A DNA stretch of 64,000 bases, taken from contig NZ_CP103057.1 of the NCBI RefSeq assembly GCF_025231525.1, positions 2,311,001 through 2,375,000 on the forward strand, given 5' to 3'. Under the pieces are notes generated by a model. It was not told where the DNA came from. It made no database searches and saw only the letters and a list, made by a program, of their open reading frames with translations. The position numbers were made by a program, and so were the translations under genes. This DNA is from Sphingomonas endolithica. GTDB lineage: Bacteria > Pseudomonadota > Alphaproteobacteria > Sphingomonadales > Sphingomonadaceae. This document shows positions 37,952 through 47,127 of this stretch, one piece after another. Each line of letters begins with the position of its first letter. Within the stretch, counting starts at the first letter, position 1.

Positions 37952-38300
37952 GTGGACTGGTGAGTATGAGGTAGCAAATCTCACAATCCAGAGGACAAGC
38001 TGTTGTTACGATACGGCATTAGCTGACGACGATCAAAAATGGCTTGGCGGCCGAGGCCGGAGAGACCCACAATGCGACATTGGTGGCGGTTTGACTGCAC
38101 CCCGAAACCGGCCGTTGGTTCAGTTGTTGCCCGGCGGCAGAAACTGGGCCTGTTGCTGATCAGCGGCTCTTGGCCGTCCAACCCGCGGAAGCGGACCTTT
38201 GTTCAGCTAGCCGCCTGTGCCCGCATGTAGACGTCCGCCCCGCGTAGCCGTTGCTTAATTTTCGCCGTTCCGCTGATCGATGTGTCAAGCACAATTGCAG
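37952..38300. other. Intergenic region at the right end of the ABC-3C operon
   Basis: About 350 bases downstream of both the lipoprotein gene and the convergent DUF3732 ATPase gene. A short forward frame near 38070-38230 is open but has no support. Nothing else recognised. Confidence 0.45.
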
Positions 38301-40235
38301 CTAGCGTAGCCATGTCATGGGAACGAGCTTGATCCCGTCCCTCCAGCGCTCAACTGTCGATTCTCGAAACCATTCTTGGAGTAAATCGACGTGGTCAGCT
38401 ACAATGATCTGCATGCTCGGCGCCATGCTCACACAGTAATCGAGCAGCAATCGATATAGACGGGCGACCGCAAGCTGGTCCTCGTCTTCTGCACCAGATA
38501 TCTCGCCAACGTCCTTTTCCTTCGGGTAGTGAGCTTGAGAAGGCTGGTCGAGCATGACGAAGGCTGGCACAGGGCGATTTAGCGTGCGGAACAGCTTATG
38601 CAACGCGAGATGCGCGGCCACGTGATAGCCGACCCAGTTTTCGCCGCTGCCAATTTGATAGAGAAAGAGCGGTCCGTTGATCGTATCAGCCACGACAGTA
38701 AGGTTCTTACGATCAAGGCGAAGGCTGTTCTCGCCATGTTCAAGCTCCAGCCGTCCAGCGTAGTCAGTAATGTCGCGACCGACCAATCCGAGGGCCGTCG
38801 TAAGCCGTTCCTCCATTGCCTCCTGGTCCAGAGCTGCCTCAAGCTCTCCGACCTCTGCCCTTACCCGCGCCACCTGCAAGCGGAGACCTTCACCGTCAGA
38901 TAGCGTGCGAGCATTCTCTAGGTAGTAGCCAACGCGGCCAGCAACGCGGGCCTGCTCAGTGAACTGATCCTGCTCAATTCGGAGCCGCTCATTGTCGGCA
39001 ATCCGGGCGGAGATGTCTCCCTGAACGATCTGTAGATCAACTTCGCGGCTTGTACGCTTCATTTCCAGCTCGGCGATTTGCCCTTGGAGTCGAGGGTTAT
39101 CCCGACGCACGGTACTCAGCTGACGATCCAAGCGACCGAGTGACTTTCGAATCTCGTCCACGGCAGGGACCGCTATTGCAAGATGGCTATCGCATAGCGG
39201 GCAGGTTTCATGGCCGGTCGCATCGTGGGCGACCAGTTCGATAGAGGCCAGTCTGGCCTGCTGCTCTCGAGCTTCCGTTTCGAATTCGGAGGCCTCCCTG
39301 GTCAGGCGTTGGAGATCTTTGATGTCATCGCGCAGTTCCTGGAGCTCAATCCGAATGCGACGTCGTCGTTCTTCTAAGTCGGTGAGATCCGCCGCGGGAT
39401 CGTCGGTTTTAGCATACTCCAGACTCCTGGGACGCGCAGCATGCCCCAACAAGGCCCGAAGGCCCTCAAGGGAATCGGCCGACGCATCGAGGTCTAGCAA
39501 TCCAACGCGCTTCGCCTCCTTAAGGAGATTACGCGCAGTGCCCGAGGCCTCATCGGTCAAGGCTAGCGCGTCCGCATAACTTCGCTCGAGAGCCCTTAGT
39601 CGGCGACGAGCGTCCTCGTACCGTTTCTGCTTGAGGAAGTGATCCTCACCCATGGCGCCAACAAAGTATGGAAGGGTGTCTTTGATGGCTTGGGGGATGC
39701 GCTCCTCCCCCTGCCGGTGAAAAAGGAGGCGGCGACTGGCGATTTCGTCTTGGTTCTGGAGGCAGAAGAAGATCGCTTGGCTGGCAGATGCGTCCAGCGG
39801 GCGGCGGGTGGCGCCGGGCTCAGGGATATGGACGTTTTCCGCCACGCCGAGGATTGCAGACAGCCTTTGACGAAGTCCATCAGCTGTGGAGTTCTTGACG
39901 AGAGGAACAGTTGTTTCTGGAAAGTCCTCAACATTCCGCTCGAAGTAAATCTCATCGCTGGCCTTGCCGGCCGGCCCGGGATTGCGCCTTGCGACTAAAA
40001 TCCCTTCGCCGTCATTGTCAAAGATCACCGCGAACCATGAAACGCCCCGCCGGATCTCACCCTCCGCAATGGTGCATTCCGAACGACCCCAGCAATAGTC
40101 GACGATGTCTAGCAGCGCGGACTTGCCGGTTTTGGATGCGCCGGTGACGATGTTCAGCGCACCTAGATTGAAGCGCACATCGCGACGTTCGCCGTCATGA
40201 GAGTAGATTGCGATCGCTCTGATCTGGAGGGTCAC
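38301..40235 (-). CDS. DUF3732 SMC/Rad50-like ATPase of an ABC-3C system
   Basis: 644 residues. Walker A GASKTGKS at 32-39, a long coiled-coil middle (about 200-530) interrupted by a CPLC zinc-hook motif at 345-348, and a C-terminal Walker B FVMLDQPSQ at 559-567, with ADH at 609-611 of the switch region. This is the DUF3732 type of ABC ATPase, described by Krishnan and colleagues as the ATPase of ABC-three-component conflict systems. The start is GTG at 40235, overlapping the middle-component stop as GTGA. The ATPase is thought to act on nucleic-acid structures and license the effector; the trigger is unknown. Confidence 0.88.
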   Translation of the reverse strand: MTLQIRAIAIYSHDGERRDVRFNLGALNIVTGASKTGKSALLDIVDYCWGRSECTIAEGEIRRGVSWFAVIFDNDGEGILVARRNPGPAGKASDEIYFERNVEDFPETTVPLVKNSTADGLRQRLSAILGVAENVHIPEPGATRRPLDASASQAIFFCLQNQDEIASRRLLFHRQGEERIPQAIKDTLPYFVGAMGEDHFLKQKRYEDARRRLRALERSYADALALTDEASGTARNLLKEAKRVGLLDLDASADSLEGLRALLGHAARPRSLEYAKTDDPAADLTDLEERRRRIRIELQELRDDIKDLQRLTREASEFETEAREQQARLASIELVAHDATGHETCPLCDSHLAIAVPAVDEIRKSLGRLDRQLSTVRRDNPRLQGQIAELEMKRTSREVDLQIVQGDISARIADNERLRIEQDQFTEQARVAGRVGYYLENARTLSDGEGLRLQVARVRAEVGELEAALDQEAMEERLTTALGLVGRDITDYAGRLELEHGENSLRLDRKNLTVVADTINGPLFLYQIGSGENWVGYHVAAHLALHKLFRTLNRPVPAFVMLDQPSQAHYPKEKDVGEISGAEDEDQLAVARLYRLLLDYCVSMAPSMQIIVADHVDLLQEWFRESTVERWRDGIKLVPMTWLR

Positions 40236-40747
40236 ACCCGAACTCCCATTGCCTGCAAGACAGCCGCGGGATCCGCTTGGTTGCCGAACCACCTACCGAG
40301 CATTCCGGAAGCCCGTCGCATTTCATCAACCTCATCCGTTGACGCCGAAGGCTTGCCGCTCAGCTTTAGCGGGTGGTTGCCGATCCCGAGCCCATCTTCG
40401 CTGATCTCCGCAGCTCCAATTTGAACAAGGAATAGCAGCGCCTCCCGGGTAACTGGCCGGAGCCGCAAGGTCCTGTCCGCGAGCGTGCTCAGCATGTCGG
40501 CATTGTCGCCAGCCCAAGACGCGAAGGCGGTGTTAGCTCTGCCGGGGAGCGCTCTCCGAGCGTTCGGGTGCAGGACCAGTGGCGCGACTAAAAAAGCATA
40601 GACCAAGGGCATCGTGCGACCTGCCTGCTTGCGAAACTCCTTGATGGTTCGGGCCAGAAGCTCACCGCAGAATGCGGGATTGAAGTGAGCAGCTTCTTCT
40701 TGCGGCCGGTCACGCCACAGGGCCTCATACCGCGTTTGGCCCGGCAT
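40232..40747 (-). CDS. ABC-3C middle component
   Basis: 171 residues, mostly helical with a C-terminal winged-helix-like part (RLRPVTREALLFLVQIGAAE then the ISEDGLGIG wing). The block AAHFNPAFCGELLARTIKEF and PLVYAFLVAPLVLH at the N-terminus fits the 'three component ABC system middle component' group, known only by gene neighbourhood. ATG 40747 comes one base after the effector stop, with GGGGGAG as ribosome site inside the effector gene; the 3' end overlaps the ATPase start. The tight coupling implies fixed stoichiometry. Confidence 0.8.
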   Translation of the reverse strand: MPGQTRYEALWRDRPQEEAAHFNPAFCGELLARTIKEFRKQAGRTMPLVYAFLVAPLVLHPNARRALPGRANTAFASWAGDNADMLSTLADRTLRLRPVTREALLFLVQIGAAEISEDGLGIGNHPLKLSGKPSASTDEVDEMRRASGMLGRWFGNQADPAAVLQAMGVRV

Positions 40748-40748
40748 C

Positions 40749-41960
40749 TCAGGTCTCCCCCTCGCAGATAGTGACATAATCTCGATGCCAGCCAATTCGA
40801 AGGTCGTTGGCCAGGATGTGGTAGGATCCAACATTCAGGAAGCGGGCCGTGAGCGAGCGGAACGGGAACCTCGCTTCGTTCTCGACCCATTGATATAGGA
40901 TCTGCCCGCCCTGCTTCAGGGCAGCCTGGTCCTCCGCGCTGTCAGCATGGTCATCGCACATCGCCTCGAACCGCGGCTGCCATTCTTCGACCAGCCGCTG
41001 CTCAAATTTCGCGACCTCATCGTCAAGCACAACATGGTCGCGCGTCCATTTCGACCGCTGAGCAAACGCTCTGTAGAAATCCCGCTTGGCGAAGCGCAAA
41101 CGGTTGCCGCCAAGCCCGATGACCTGAAGCTGCTGCACGAAACGAAATCCGTCGTATCCTGCGTAATCGAGCTCATCGGGTTCAGCATGTTCGAAGTCTG
41201 CGACGAGGGAATCCCTCCTGAGCATTTCACGGATGTCGTCGAGCTTGGCCTCAACTAAGCCAATCGCAATAGGTGTAGGCGGGCTCGTCACGAGGGCCCC
41301 GCAAACCATCGGCCACCACCACCCCTCCAGCATCGCGCGCGCAACTGCGGCTTTTCTAGGGGGTGCAACAAGACGCAAGGCGTGCTCCAGCTCACCATCT
41401 AGATCGGTAATCAGGGGCTGATTATCGAGCACTTCGACAGCGCTCAACAAGGCTGACCGCATTGGTTCCGAGAGCGCAAGGAACGCGGCAAATGCGGGCG
41501 CCAACGCCTTGTTCTTGGATGTTTGGGCCACCTCGGTCAGCCGTTCATTGGCGGACTTCGGATCACGTTTCGCACCCGGCGCATATGCACCGGGCGGTCG
41601 GAGCAGGGATGCGGCAGCCCCCACGGGCGCCGATCCAGTCGTGATCAATGCCAGTCTCGCACGAGACGGCAATGATGGATCATCTTTTGCGGCGACCGAC
41701 CAAACACGCAAAGTTTTCCAGAGATCTTCGCTCGCGTCACTCAGATTGGCCACACGATCGATGTGATGCTTTGTTTGCAGCAGCTCCAAGGCCGTGCCCT
41801 TCTGAAAGGACACATCATCAAGGCGTTCGATCGAAACCTCAACCTCAACACCCGTGTTCACATGCGGAATACATAAGAGCAGCGCGAGCCGAGCTTGGTA
41901 TAGATAGCCGACCGCGGACGCTCCCGCCGTAAATTGATCACTCCTGTTGCTCAATGACAC
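40749..41960 (-). CDS. ABC-3C effector with Cap4-type nuclease-like N-terminus
   Basis: 403 residues, first gene of the operon. The N-terminus looks like a PD-(D/E)XK nuclease of the Cap4/dsDNA-nuclease group: GYLYQARLALLL at 18-29, SIERLDDVSF at 43-52 and the catalytic-type LELLQTKHH at 58-66 (D49, Q62 and K64 as D and QxK). The C-terminal half is the conserved ABC-3C tail seen in such effectors (FAKRDFYRAF; ILYQWVENEARFP; GSYHILANDLRIGWH). The model is DNA cleavage on activation by the ATPase; this is inference from motif and gene order. Confidence 0.82.
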   Translation of the reverse strand: MSLSNRSDQFTAGASAVGYLYQARLALLLCIPHVNTGVEVEVSIERLDDVSFQKGTALELLQTKHHIDRVANLSDASEDLWKTLRVWSVAAKDDPSLPSRARLALITTGSAPVGAAASLLRPPGAYAPGAKRDPKSANERLTEVAQTSKNKALAPAFAAFLALSEPMRSALLSAVEVLDNQPLITDLDGELEHALRLVAPPRKAAVARAMLEGWWWPMVCGALVTSPPTPIAIGLVEAKLDDIREMLRRDSLVADFEHAEPDELDYAGYDGFRFVQQLQVIGLGGNRLRFAKRDFYRAFAQRSKWTRDHVVLDDEVAKFEQRLVEEWQPRFEAMCDDHADSAEDQAALKQGGQILYQWVENEARFPFRSLTARFLNVGSYHILANDLRIGWHRDYVTICEGET

Positions 41961-42228
41961 CCCCGTAGATCTAGGTACGCCAATCCGTTCACCAAATACA
42001 AGGAGCGGCCGAGGGGCGTGATTGTTCGCGCACTGCGCGGTCGTTGCGGTTCAGGGGCCGGCGACTTGCCCTATTAGGGTCGGCGGGTTCATTCGTTGGC
42101 CTTGCCAAAGCTGCAGGCAGGTACCCCTGCTAAAGCGCATTCTGAGAGTCGCGTCGGCTCCAAATTACTGAACATCGAATACTCTCGGAACCCCCTTTCT
42201 CCGCACTGCCACGCCCCCCAAGAAGCCT

Positions 42229-44961
42229 CTAGATCGTCGCCGTGGTGTCCCATTGCTGTCGGAGGAATGCGAATTCCGCCAACAGGCCCGCGTTCGCGGT
42301 ATGCCTGCATCCCTCATCGATGTCACCACAGGCATCCATGCCCAGCGCCAACTTCACCTTGATCCGCTGCAGGAGGAAGCTGCTTCGATACTTCACATTG
42401 GCGCCTGTCGATCCTTCCACCGCCTCGTCCGCGAGCACCAACGCGTCGTCGGACTTTCCCAACCCAAGCTTCACCTGCGACAGGTTGTGCGCGAGCCAGA
42501 TGCGACCTTCTTCGTCCTCGACGTCCTCCAGCATCGCCTCTGCTGCTGGCAGGTCTCCCAATTTAAAGAGCGTCTCACCCCACTTTCGCTTCTGGTAGTC
42601 GTCGGGCGAGGTAAGCGCCCCATATGCCTCCAGCGCCCGCGACAGATAGCTCTGTTCGGACCCTGACATGGCGGCATGGAACATGATCTCGGCATAACCT
42701 GCGCGGCTTTGGTCATCGTCGAGCATCAGCGGCGTCGGTTCCGGAAGACGTAGGAGCAGATCCTCCACCCGCTCGGGTGCGTGCCAGACGAGCGCGCGAA
42801 CGAAGCTTGCTACCGAGTGGTAGCCTTGGGAGACGCCGGCAGCTGCACTGTATAGCGCTTCGGAGAGAAACAGCTCCTCATGCTCGTCCATTATGTCGCC
42901 GGACCAGCTGGTCCGTTCACCGTTGAGTGTATCACCAAGCGCCATGAACGAAGATGCCGAGACGCCTTCGCCCCGCTTGTAGGCAGCAATGATCTCCAAG
43001 GAGTGCCGCTTCGCCTCCGCTTGACCCTCCGGCCTCCGCGTCAGCATACGGACAAGCTGGAGCTTGGCATCGTAGAGCGGGAAGTTCTCAACGACCGTCC
43101 TGAAGCCCTCCTCGGCCTCGTCATATCGCTTCAGGATCCGGAGCGTCTTGGCACGATGGTGCCCTATCTCGGCGGCCTGGCGGGGTGCCAGGTCCGCCAT
43201 CGACGTCAGAAGATCGTAAGCTGGCAGGTTCCTCGACGCCCATTCCCTTCCCGCAGAACTTCCGGCCATCTGTCGTATATGACGTCCGCGAGCCTCGATC
43301 GTCTCGACGACAACGAGGATCGCGACCTCATGGGTGGCGGCACTCTGGTGCGCCAACTCCTCCGCCAACTGCAGCGGGTCGGGCAGGAGGTCGACGCGAA
43401 CGGCGCTGCCTGTCCAGATCACCGCCAAGGCATACAGGAACGCGGGGCGACGATCTCCGTTTTCGACGTTCCTCGCGATCTTGCCCCTCAGCTGGCTGGC
43501 GATCTTTTGAAGACCGTGGCCATCGTCACGGATGTGTTTGACGATGAACGCTTCCAGGTGACCGTCGATAACCGCTGCGCGTTGTGGCGACAGCCACTCG
43601 CCGACGGCGAGAGAGGTGAACACGATGTCGTGTATACGGACCGAAGAGGGGCTTTCCGGCGCCGTGAGGCCGAACTGCTCTAGCGTTACCAGGCTGATCG
43701 GACCAATCACCGACTTCAGGAAGGCGCGGTCACAGTGGCTCTGGCCTGCCCAGACGAAGACGGACAATTCGTCTCCTAGCAGGTGCCGCAGACGCCCGAG
43801 TATCCGTTCCGCGAGTGGCGTACCTCCATCGGCCATCCTGCCAACGCGGGCGCAGTCCCCTGCGAGATCGTCCCATGACACCCCGCCGCGGGAAGCGGAA
43901 TTGATCAGACGCAGACTAAGCGGGTGACCCCCAATCGACCGCCAGATCGCCTGGAAGGCTTCCTCCCGCGGCGGGATCGCAAGCTCCTTGCCAAGCAGCT
44001 CTCGCGCGTCCTGCTCATCCATCATCGGCAGGCTATAGGCTCCTGGGGAAGCGCTGCGACGAGTTACCAGTATCCTGGACTCGCGACCGCATAGCCGGGC
44101 AAGCTCGTCTGCCGATAACGCGTCGTCGGCATCGTCGAGCACCACGAATGTCCGATTCCTGCGTAGAAGGGCGCTAACGTTACGCTCTGCGCCACCGCGC
44201 CGCAGCTGCACCGCGGATAGTTGTCCGATGCTGTCGATATCCCTGCCGCTCACCCAAAAGCTGTAGTCGAAGCGAGGCTTGTTGCGGGCGAGGCATGCCG
44301 CCGCCGCCTGGGACTTTCCGATCCCTCCGATCCCACAGACCTCGACGCAATGGTCTGTCACGATACGGCGATCGAGCTCGGCATCGACAGCCTCGTGGGC
44401 GACATACAAGGAGGTGAGTGAAGGAGCCAGAAGGGAGGCCGGATGGTCATCGCGAACGTCGCTTAGCACAGGCAAGTGTTCCGACAACGCGTCGATTGCA
44501 TTGTCCTGCAGCATCAGCCGATCGACGATGGTTTCCGCGATCGCACGGCTGTCCATGAGATGGACCCTATGCCCCGCCATGTCGGCCCTCTGCGCCATTT
44601 CGATGGTGAAGGCCTCGATCACCCCGGTGGGCGCCCGCTGCGAACACAGCAGATAGATGTCCTCGGCCAAAGGCGCCAGAACGAGCACGTGATCGATGTC
44701 GCGCCGCGGCTTGTTCATCGATCCCGCGAAGTATTCTCGAAGGATCGACGCCTCGACGGCGATCCGCCCGTCGGCAGTGGTGGCGTCGAGCACGCCCCCG
44801 ATCGGACTGCCGCCGATCGACGATCCCCGTTGCGCCAGCTCGATGCCTAGCATGTGCTCGATTAGGACGACAGCGAAGCGCTCGAACACCGATCCAGGCC
44901 CTATCGCCGCCAGCGAGTCTGCCACGCGCTGCACGAGCAGACTGCGGGTCTGTGGATTCAT
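42229..44961 (-). CDS. STAND NTPase with nuclease-like N-terminus and repeat-rich C-terminus
   Basis: 910 residues. N-terminal domain (1-160): FERFAVVLIEHM, then PIGGVLDATTADGRIAVEAS, reminiscent of a restriction-endonuclease fold with D59 and E70 but Ser at 72 where Lys is usual. STAND/NB-ARC ATPase: P-loop GIGGIGKS at 210-217, Walker B TFVVLDDADD at 271-280, sensor ILVTRR at 298-303 and the GxP-type GGHPLSL at 344-350. From about 600 on, helical TPR-like repeats (KTLRILKRYDEAEEGFRTVV; WGETLFKLGDLPAAEAMLED), the usual ligand-sensing part. The architecture resembles Avs-type antiviral STANDs. ACGGAG lies 6 bases before the start; the tmk-like gene is 70 bases upstream in the same direction. 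Confidence 0.85.
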   Translation of the reverse strand: MNPQTRSLLVQRVADSLAAIGPGSVFERFAVVLIEHMLGIELAQRGSSIGGSPIGGVLDATTADGRIAVEASILREYFAGSMNKPRRDIDHVLVLAPLAEDIYLLCSQRAPTGVIEAFTIEMAQRADMAGHRVHLMDSRAIAETIVDRLMLQDNAIDALSEHLPVLSDVRDDHPASLLAPSLTSLYVAHEAVDAELDRRIVTDHCVEVCGIGGIGKSQAAAACLARNKPRFDYSFWVSGRDIDSIGQLSAVQLRRGGAERNVSALLRRNRTFVVLDDADDALSADELARLCGRESRILVTRRSASPGAYSLPMMDEQDARELLGKELAIPPREEAFQAIWRSIGGHPLSLRLINSASRGGVSWDDLAGDCARVGRMADGGTPLAERILGRLRHLLGDELSVFVWAGQSHCDRAFLKSVIGPISLVTLEQFGLTAPESPSSVRIHDIVFTSLAVGEWLSPQRAAVIDGHLEAFIVKHIRDDGHGLQKIASQLRGKIARNVENGDRRPAFLYALAVIWTGSAVRVDLLPDPLQLAEELAHQSAATHEVAILVVVETIEARGRHIRQMAGSSAGREWASRNLPAYDLLTSMADLAPRQAAEIGHHRAKTLRILKRYDEAEEGFRTVVENFPLYDAKLQLVRMLTRRPEGQAEAKRHSLEIIAAYKRGEGVSASSFMALGDTLNGERTSWSGDIMDEHEELFLSEALYSAAAGVSQGYHSVASFVRALVWHAPERVEDLLLRLPEPTPLMLDDDQSRAGYAEIMFHAAMSGSEQSYLSRALEAYGALTSPDDYQKRKWGETLFKLGDLPAAEAMLEDVEDEEGRIWLAHNLSQVKLGLGKSDDALVLADEAVEGSTGANVKYRSSFLLQRIKVKLALGMDACGDIDEGCRHTANAGLLAEFAFLRQQWDTTATI

Positions 44962-45031
44962 GGAAAACTCCGTAGGAATTAAGGCTTCGCGGGCAGGATA
45001 CGGCGGGTTCTCGGATATCGGTCTACGGTGA

Positions 45032-45697
45032 TCATAGCATCGTCTGGATCACCTTCCAGATTTCGCTGCCCACTGTTGATATTGGCTGGTCACCATCGAT
45101 GATCCTGCAGCGATCCGCATCCCGAGCGGCTACGTTGAGAAGGGCATCCCTTATCAAGCGGAAGTCCCGGGTGGCTTCCGAAGGGTCGACCTCGACCTGC
45201 CCCCTTTGCGTGCGTCGCCCCTGGGCGACCCGGAGCGGAATGTCGAGTACGATGGTGCGATCCGGCATCGTCGTGTCCACGACCACCTTTCTTGCCGCAT
45301 CGTATAAGGGCCCCAGCTCAGTGGCGGAGACCGCGACTTGGAAGGCAAATGTCGAATCCAAGTAGCGATCCGAGATAACCCACTTGCCTGCATCAAGCGC
45401 CGGCCGCACGACACTCCGCACGTGATCATATCTTGCAGCGCTAACCAAGAGCAATTGCTCGACCGGAGAAAGTGTGCGTTGTGGCGCGGTCAGGATCGCT
45501 CTGATCTCACGACCTATATGGCCCCCATCTGGCTCCTTTGTTTGCACGACGCTCTTGCCGCATTCCCTTAGCCGGTCGACGAGCATTCCAACTTGCGCGG
45601 TTTTACCACTTCCATCGATCCCTTCGATACTAATGAACGGCAAGTCCGGCCCCCGACTGATAATCGCAAGATGGTGACAACCAAATGCATCGCTCAA
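45032..45697 (-). CDS. Divergent thymidylate-kinase-like protein
   Basis: Up to 221 residues. The dTMP kinase fold has P-loop EGIDGSGKT at 25-33, the KEPDGG loop at 54-59 (housekeeping enzymes have EPGGT), the substrate motif DRYLDSTFAFQ and the LID-side GRRTQRGQ. It probably phosphorylates a nucleoside monophosphate, but the altered loops mean the substrate may not be dTMP. The position, in front of a STAND gene and inside a defence block, argues for a non-housekeeping copy. The annotated start overlaps the divergent radical-SAM gene by 13 bases; a TTG shortly before the P-loop (about 45640) would avoid this. Confidence 0.8.
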   Translation of the reverse strand: MSDAFGCHHLAIISRGPDLPFISIEGIDGSGKTAQVGMLVDRLRECGKSVVQTKEPDGGHIGREIRAILTAPQRTLSPVEQLLLVSAARYDHVRSVVRPALDAGKWVISDRYLDSTFAFQVAVSATELGPLYDAARKVVVDTTMPDRTIVLDIPLRVAQGRRTQRGQVEVDPSEATRDFRLIRDALLNVAARDADRCRIIDGDQPISTVGSEIWKVIQTML

Positions 45698-47127
45698 ATG
45701 CCATCGCGTTCGTATCTTCCGGCATGCTTTCGCCGAAGAAGCGCGACCACGTGCTTGCTCGACGACAGCTATACCTGAATTACGGCGCTCTGTCGCTGGC
45801 GACCATGCTCGACGCCGCCGGCTTCACGACCATGCTGCTGCACGGCGAGCATCGCGATCCGTCGGAAGTCGTAGATGAGCTCTTCGGGACAGGGGTCCTG
45901 CCGTCCCAACAGCCGCTCATGATCTCAATCCCGAGCTTCTACGCCCTCCCCTGGGCGCAGACCTTCTGCAGGTTGGTCCGACAGAGGGATCCCGAGGTTC
46001 GGATTATCATCGGAGGTCGCTGGGTGGTCGGTCCGGATGTTGACTGGCTGCGCTCGAAGATACCGCACGCGGACATCTTCGTTCCTGGTCTGGGCGAGCC
46101 GATCCTGAATAGCCTGCTCACCGCCAAGCCCGATCTGCGGCGCCTGCAATCGCCTACGCCGGACTTCACGCTAAACCACCGGCTGGTGAAAAACCATCTT
46201 CAGTATCAACCGAGCATCGAGGCCTCTCGAGGATGCGGCATGGGTTGCGCCTTCTGCGAGGAACGGGACATCCGGCTGGAGAAACTTCGACCTCCCGAGT
46301 TGATCGCGAGGTCACTTTCGGCGGTCCAGGCACAATATGACGGGTCAGAGATACATCCGTACCTGCAGGCGTCCATGTTCGTCCCGAATGTGCAATGGGG
46401 TTCCAGGCTCGTTGAGGCTGTGATGGACCAAGCTCCCAGAATCCCATGGCGGACGGAGAGCCGCGTTGATGCCCTGACGCCAGACACGGTCGCGCATCTC
46501 GCGCAAGCCGGTTTAGAAGTCCTCGACCTGGGACTAGAGACGGCTTCTCCCACACAGATACTTCATATGCGGAAGTCGGCGGATCCCGATCGATATCTGA
46601 GCCGCGCATCAGAGTTGCTGGCGGCATGTCGCCGACATGGCGTGCGGGCGAAGGTCAACGTCCTGCTTTACGCAGGCGAGACGACGAGAACTTTCGAGGA
46701 GACGCGCGCCTGGCTTGACGACCATGCCGGGATGATCGCGGGTGTCTCGGTTGGCCCGGTTATGGCCTATGGCCCCCCGAAGATCGCCAGCATCCTATTG
46801 GACGACTGGGCCGCCAGTGGTGCTGCGCCAGTCGATATGAACAGCGCCTTCGAGACCGGAATAACATCCGTCCACCTGAGCCGGGATTTCGATGCGGCTG
46901 CTGCCGAGGCGGCCAGCCTGTACCTCTCGCGGCGATACATGGATGTGAATGCCTACTTTCAGTTGAAGAGCTTTTCCTATTATCCGCGGAACTACACCCG
47001 TGCAGACTTCGACCAAGACGTGAAGCAGAGCAATCCAAACTCGCTCCCATTCCGTGAAGCCGACCGATCAGTTCAATCGTGTGTATCAAGTGCTCCGGAT
47101 TCGACTGTTACGGCCGGTTCGATCTGA
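45685..47127 (+). CDS. Radical-SAM protein with N-terminal Rossmann-like domain
   Basis: 480 residues. The radical-SAM core starts near residue 175 with the cluster motif CGMGCAFC (C184, C188, C191: CxxxCxxC). Further core pieces are WRTESRVDALTPD and LEVLDLGLETASPTQILHMR, as in B12-binding/MiaB-like radical-SAM enzymes. The N-terminal half has the order of a B12-binding domain (GALSLATMLDAAGFTTMLLH; IIIGGRW; VPGLGEPI), but the cobalamin-binding DxHxxG is not visible. The reaction is unknown. It is divergent from, and overlaps the 5' end of, the tmk-like gene. Ends without a close downstream partner. Confidence 0.85.
   Translation: MHRSNAIAFVSSGMLSPKKRDHVLARRQLYLNYGALSLATMLDAAGFTTMLLHGEHRDPSEVVDELFGTGVLPSQQPLMISIPSFYALPWAQTFCRLVRQRDPEVRIIIGGRWVVGPDVDWLRSKIPHADIFVPGLGEPILNSLLTAKPDLRRLQSPTPDFTLNHRLVKNHLQYQPSIEASRGCGMGCAFCEERDIRLEKLRPPELIARSLSAVQAQYDGSEIHPYLQASMFVPNVQWGSRLVEAVMDQAPRIPWRTESRVDALTPDTVAHLAQAGLEVLDLGLETASPTQILHMRKSADPDRYLSRASELLAACRRHGVRAKVNVLLYAGETTRTFEETRAWLDDHAGMIAGVSVGPVMAYGPPKIASILLDDWAASGAAPVDMNSAFETGITSVHLSRDFDAAAAEAASLYLSRRYMDVNAYFQLKSFSYYPRNYTRADFDQDVKQSNPNSLPFREADRSVQSCVSSAPDSTVTAGSI

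Noticed and set aside
45685..47127. Viperin-type antiviral enzyme
   Set aside because: The cluster motif is CGMGCAFC within a B12-domain-like architecture; viperins have a different motif (CNYxCGFC), a shorter length and no such N-terminal domain.
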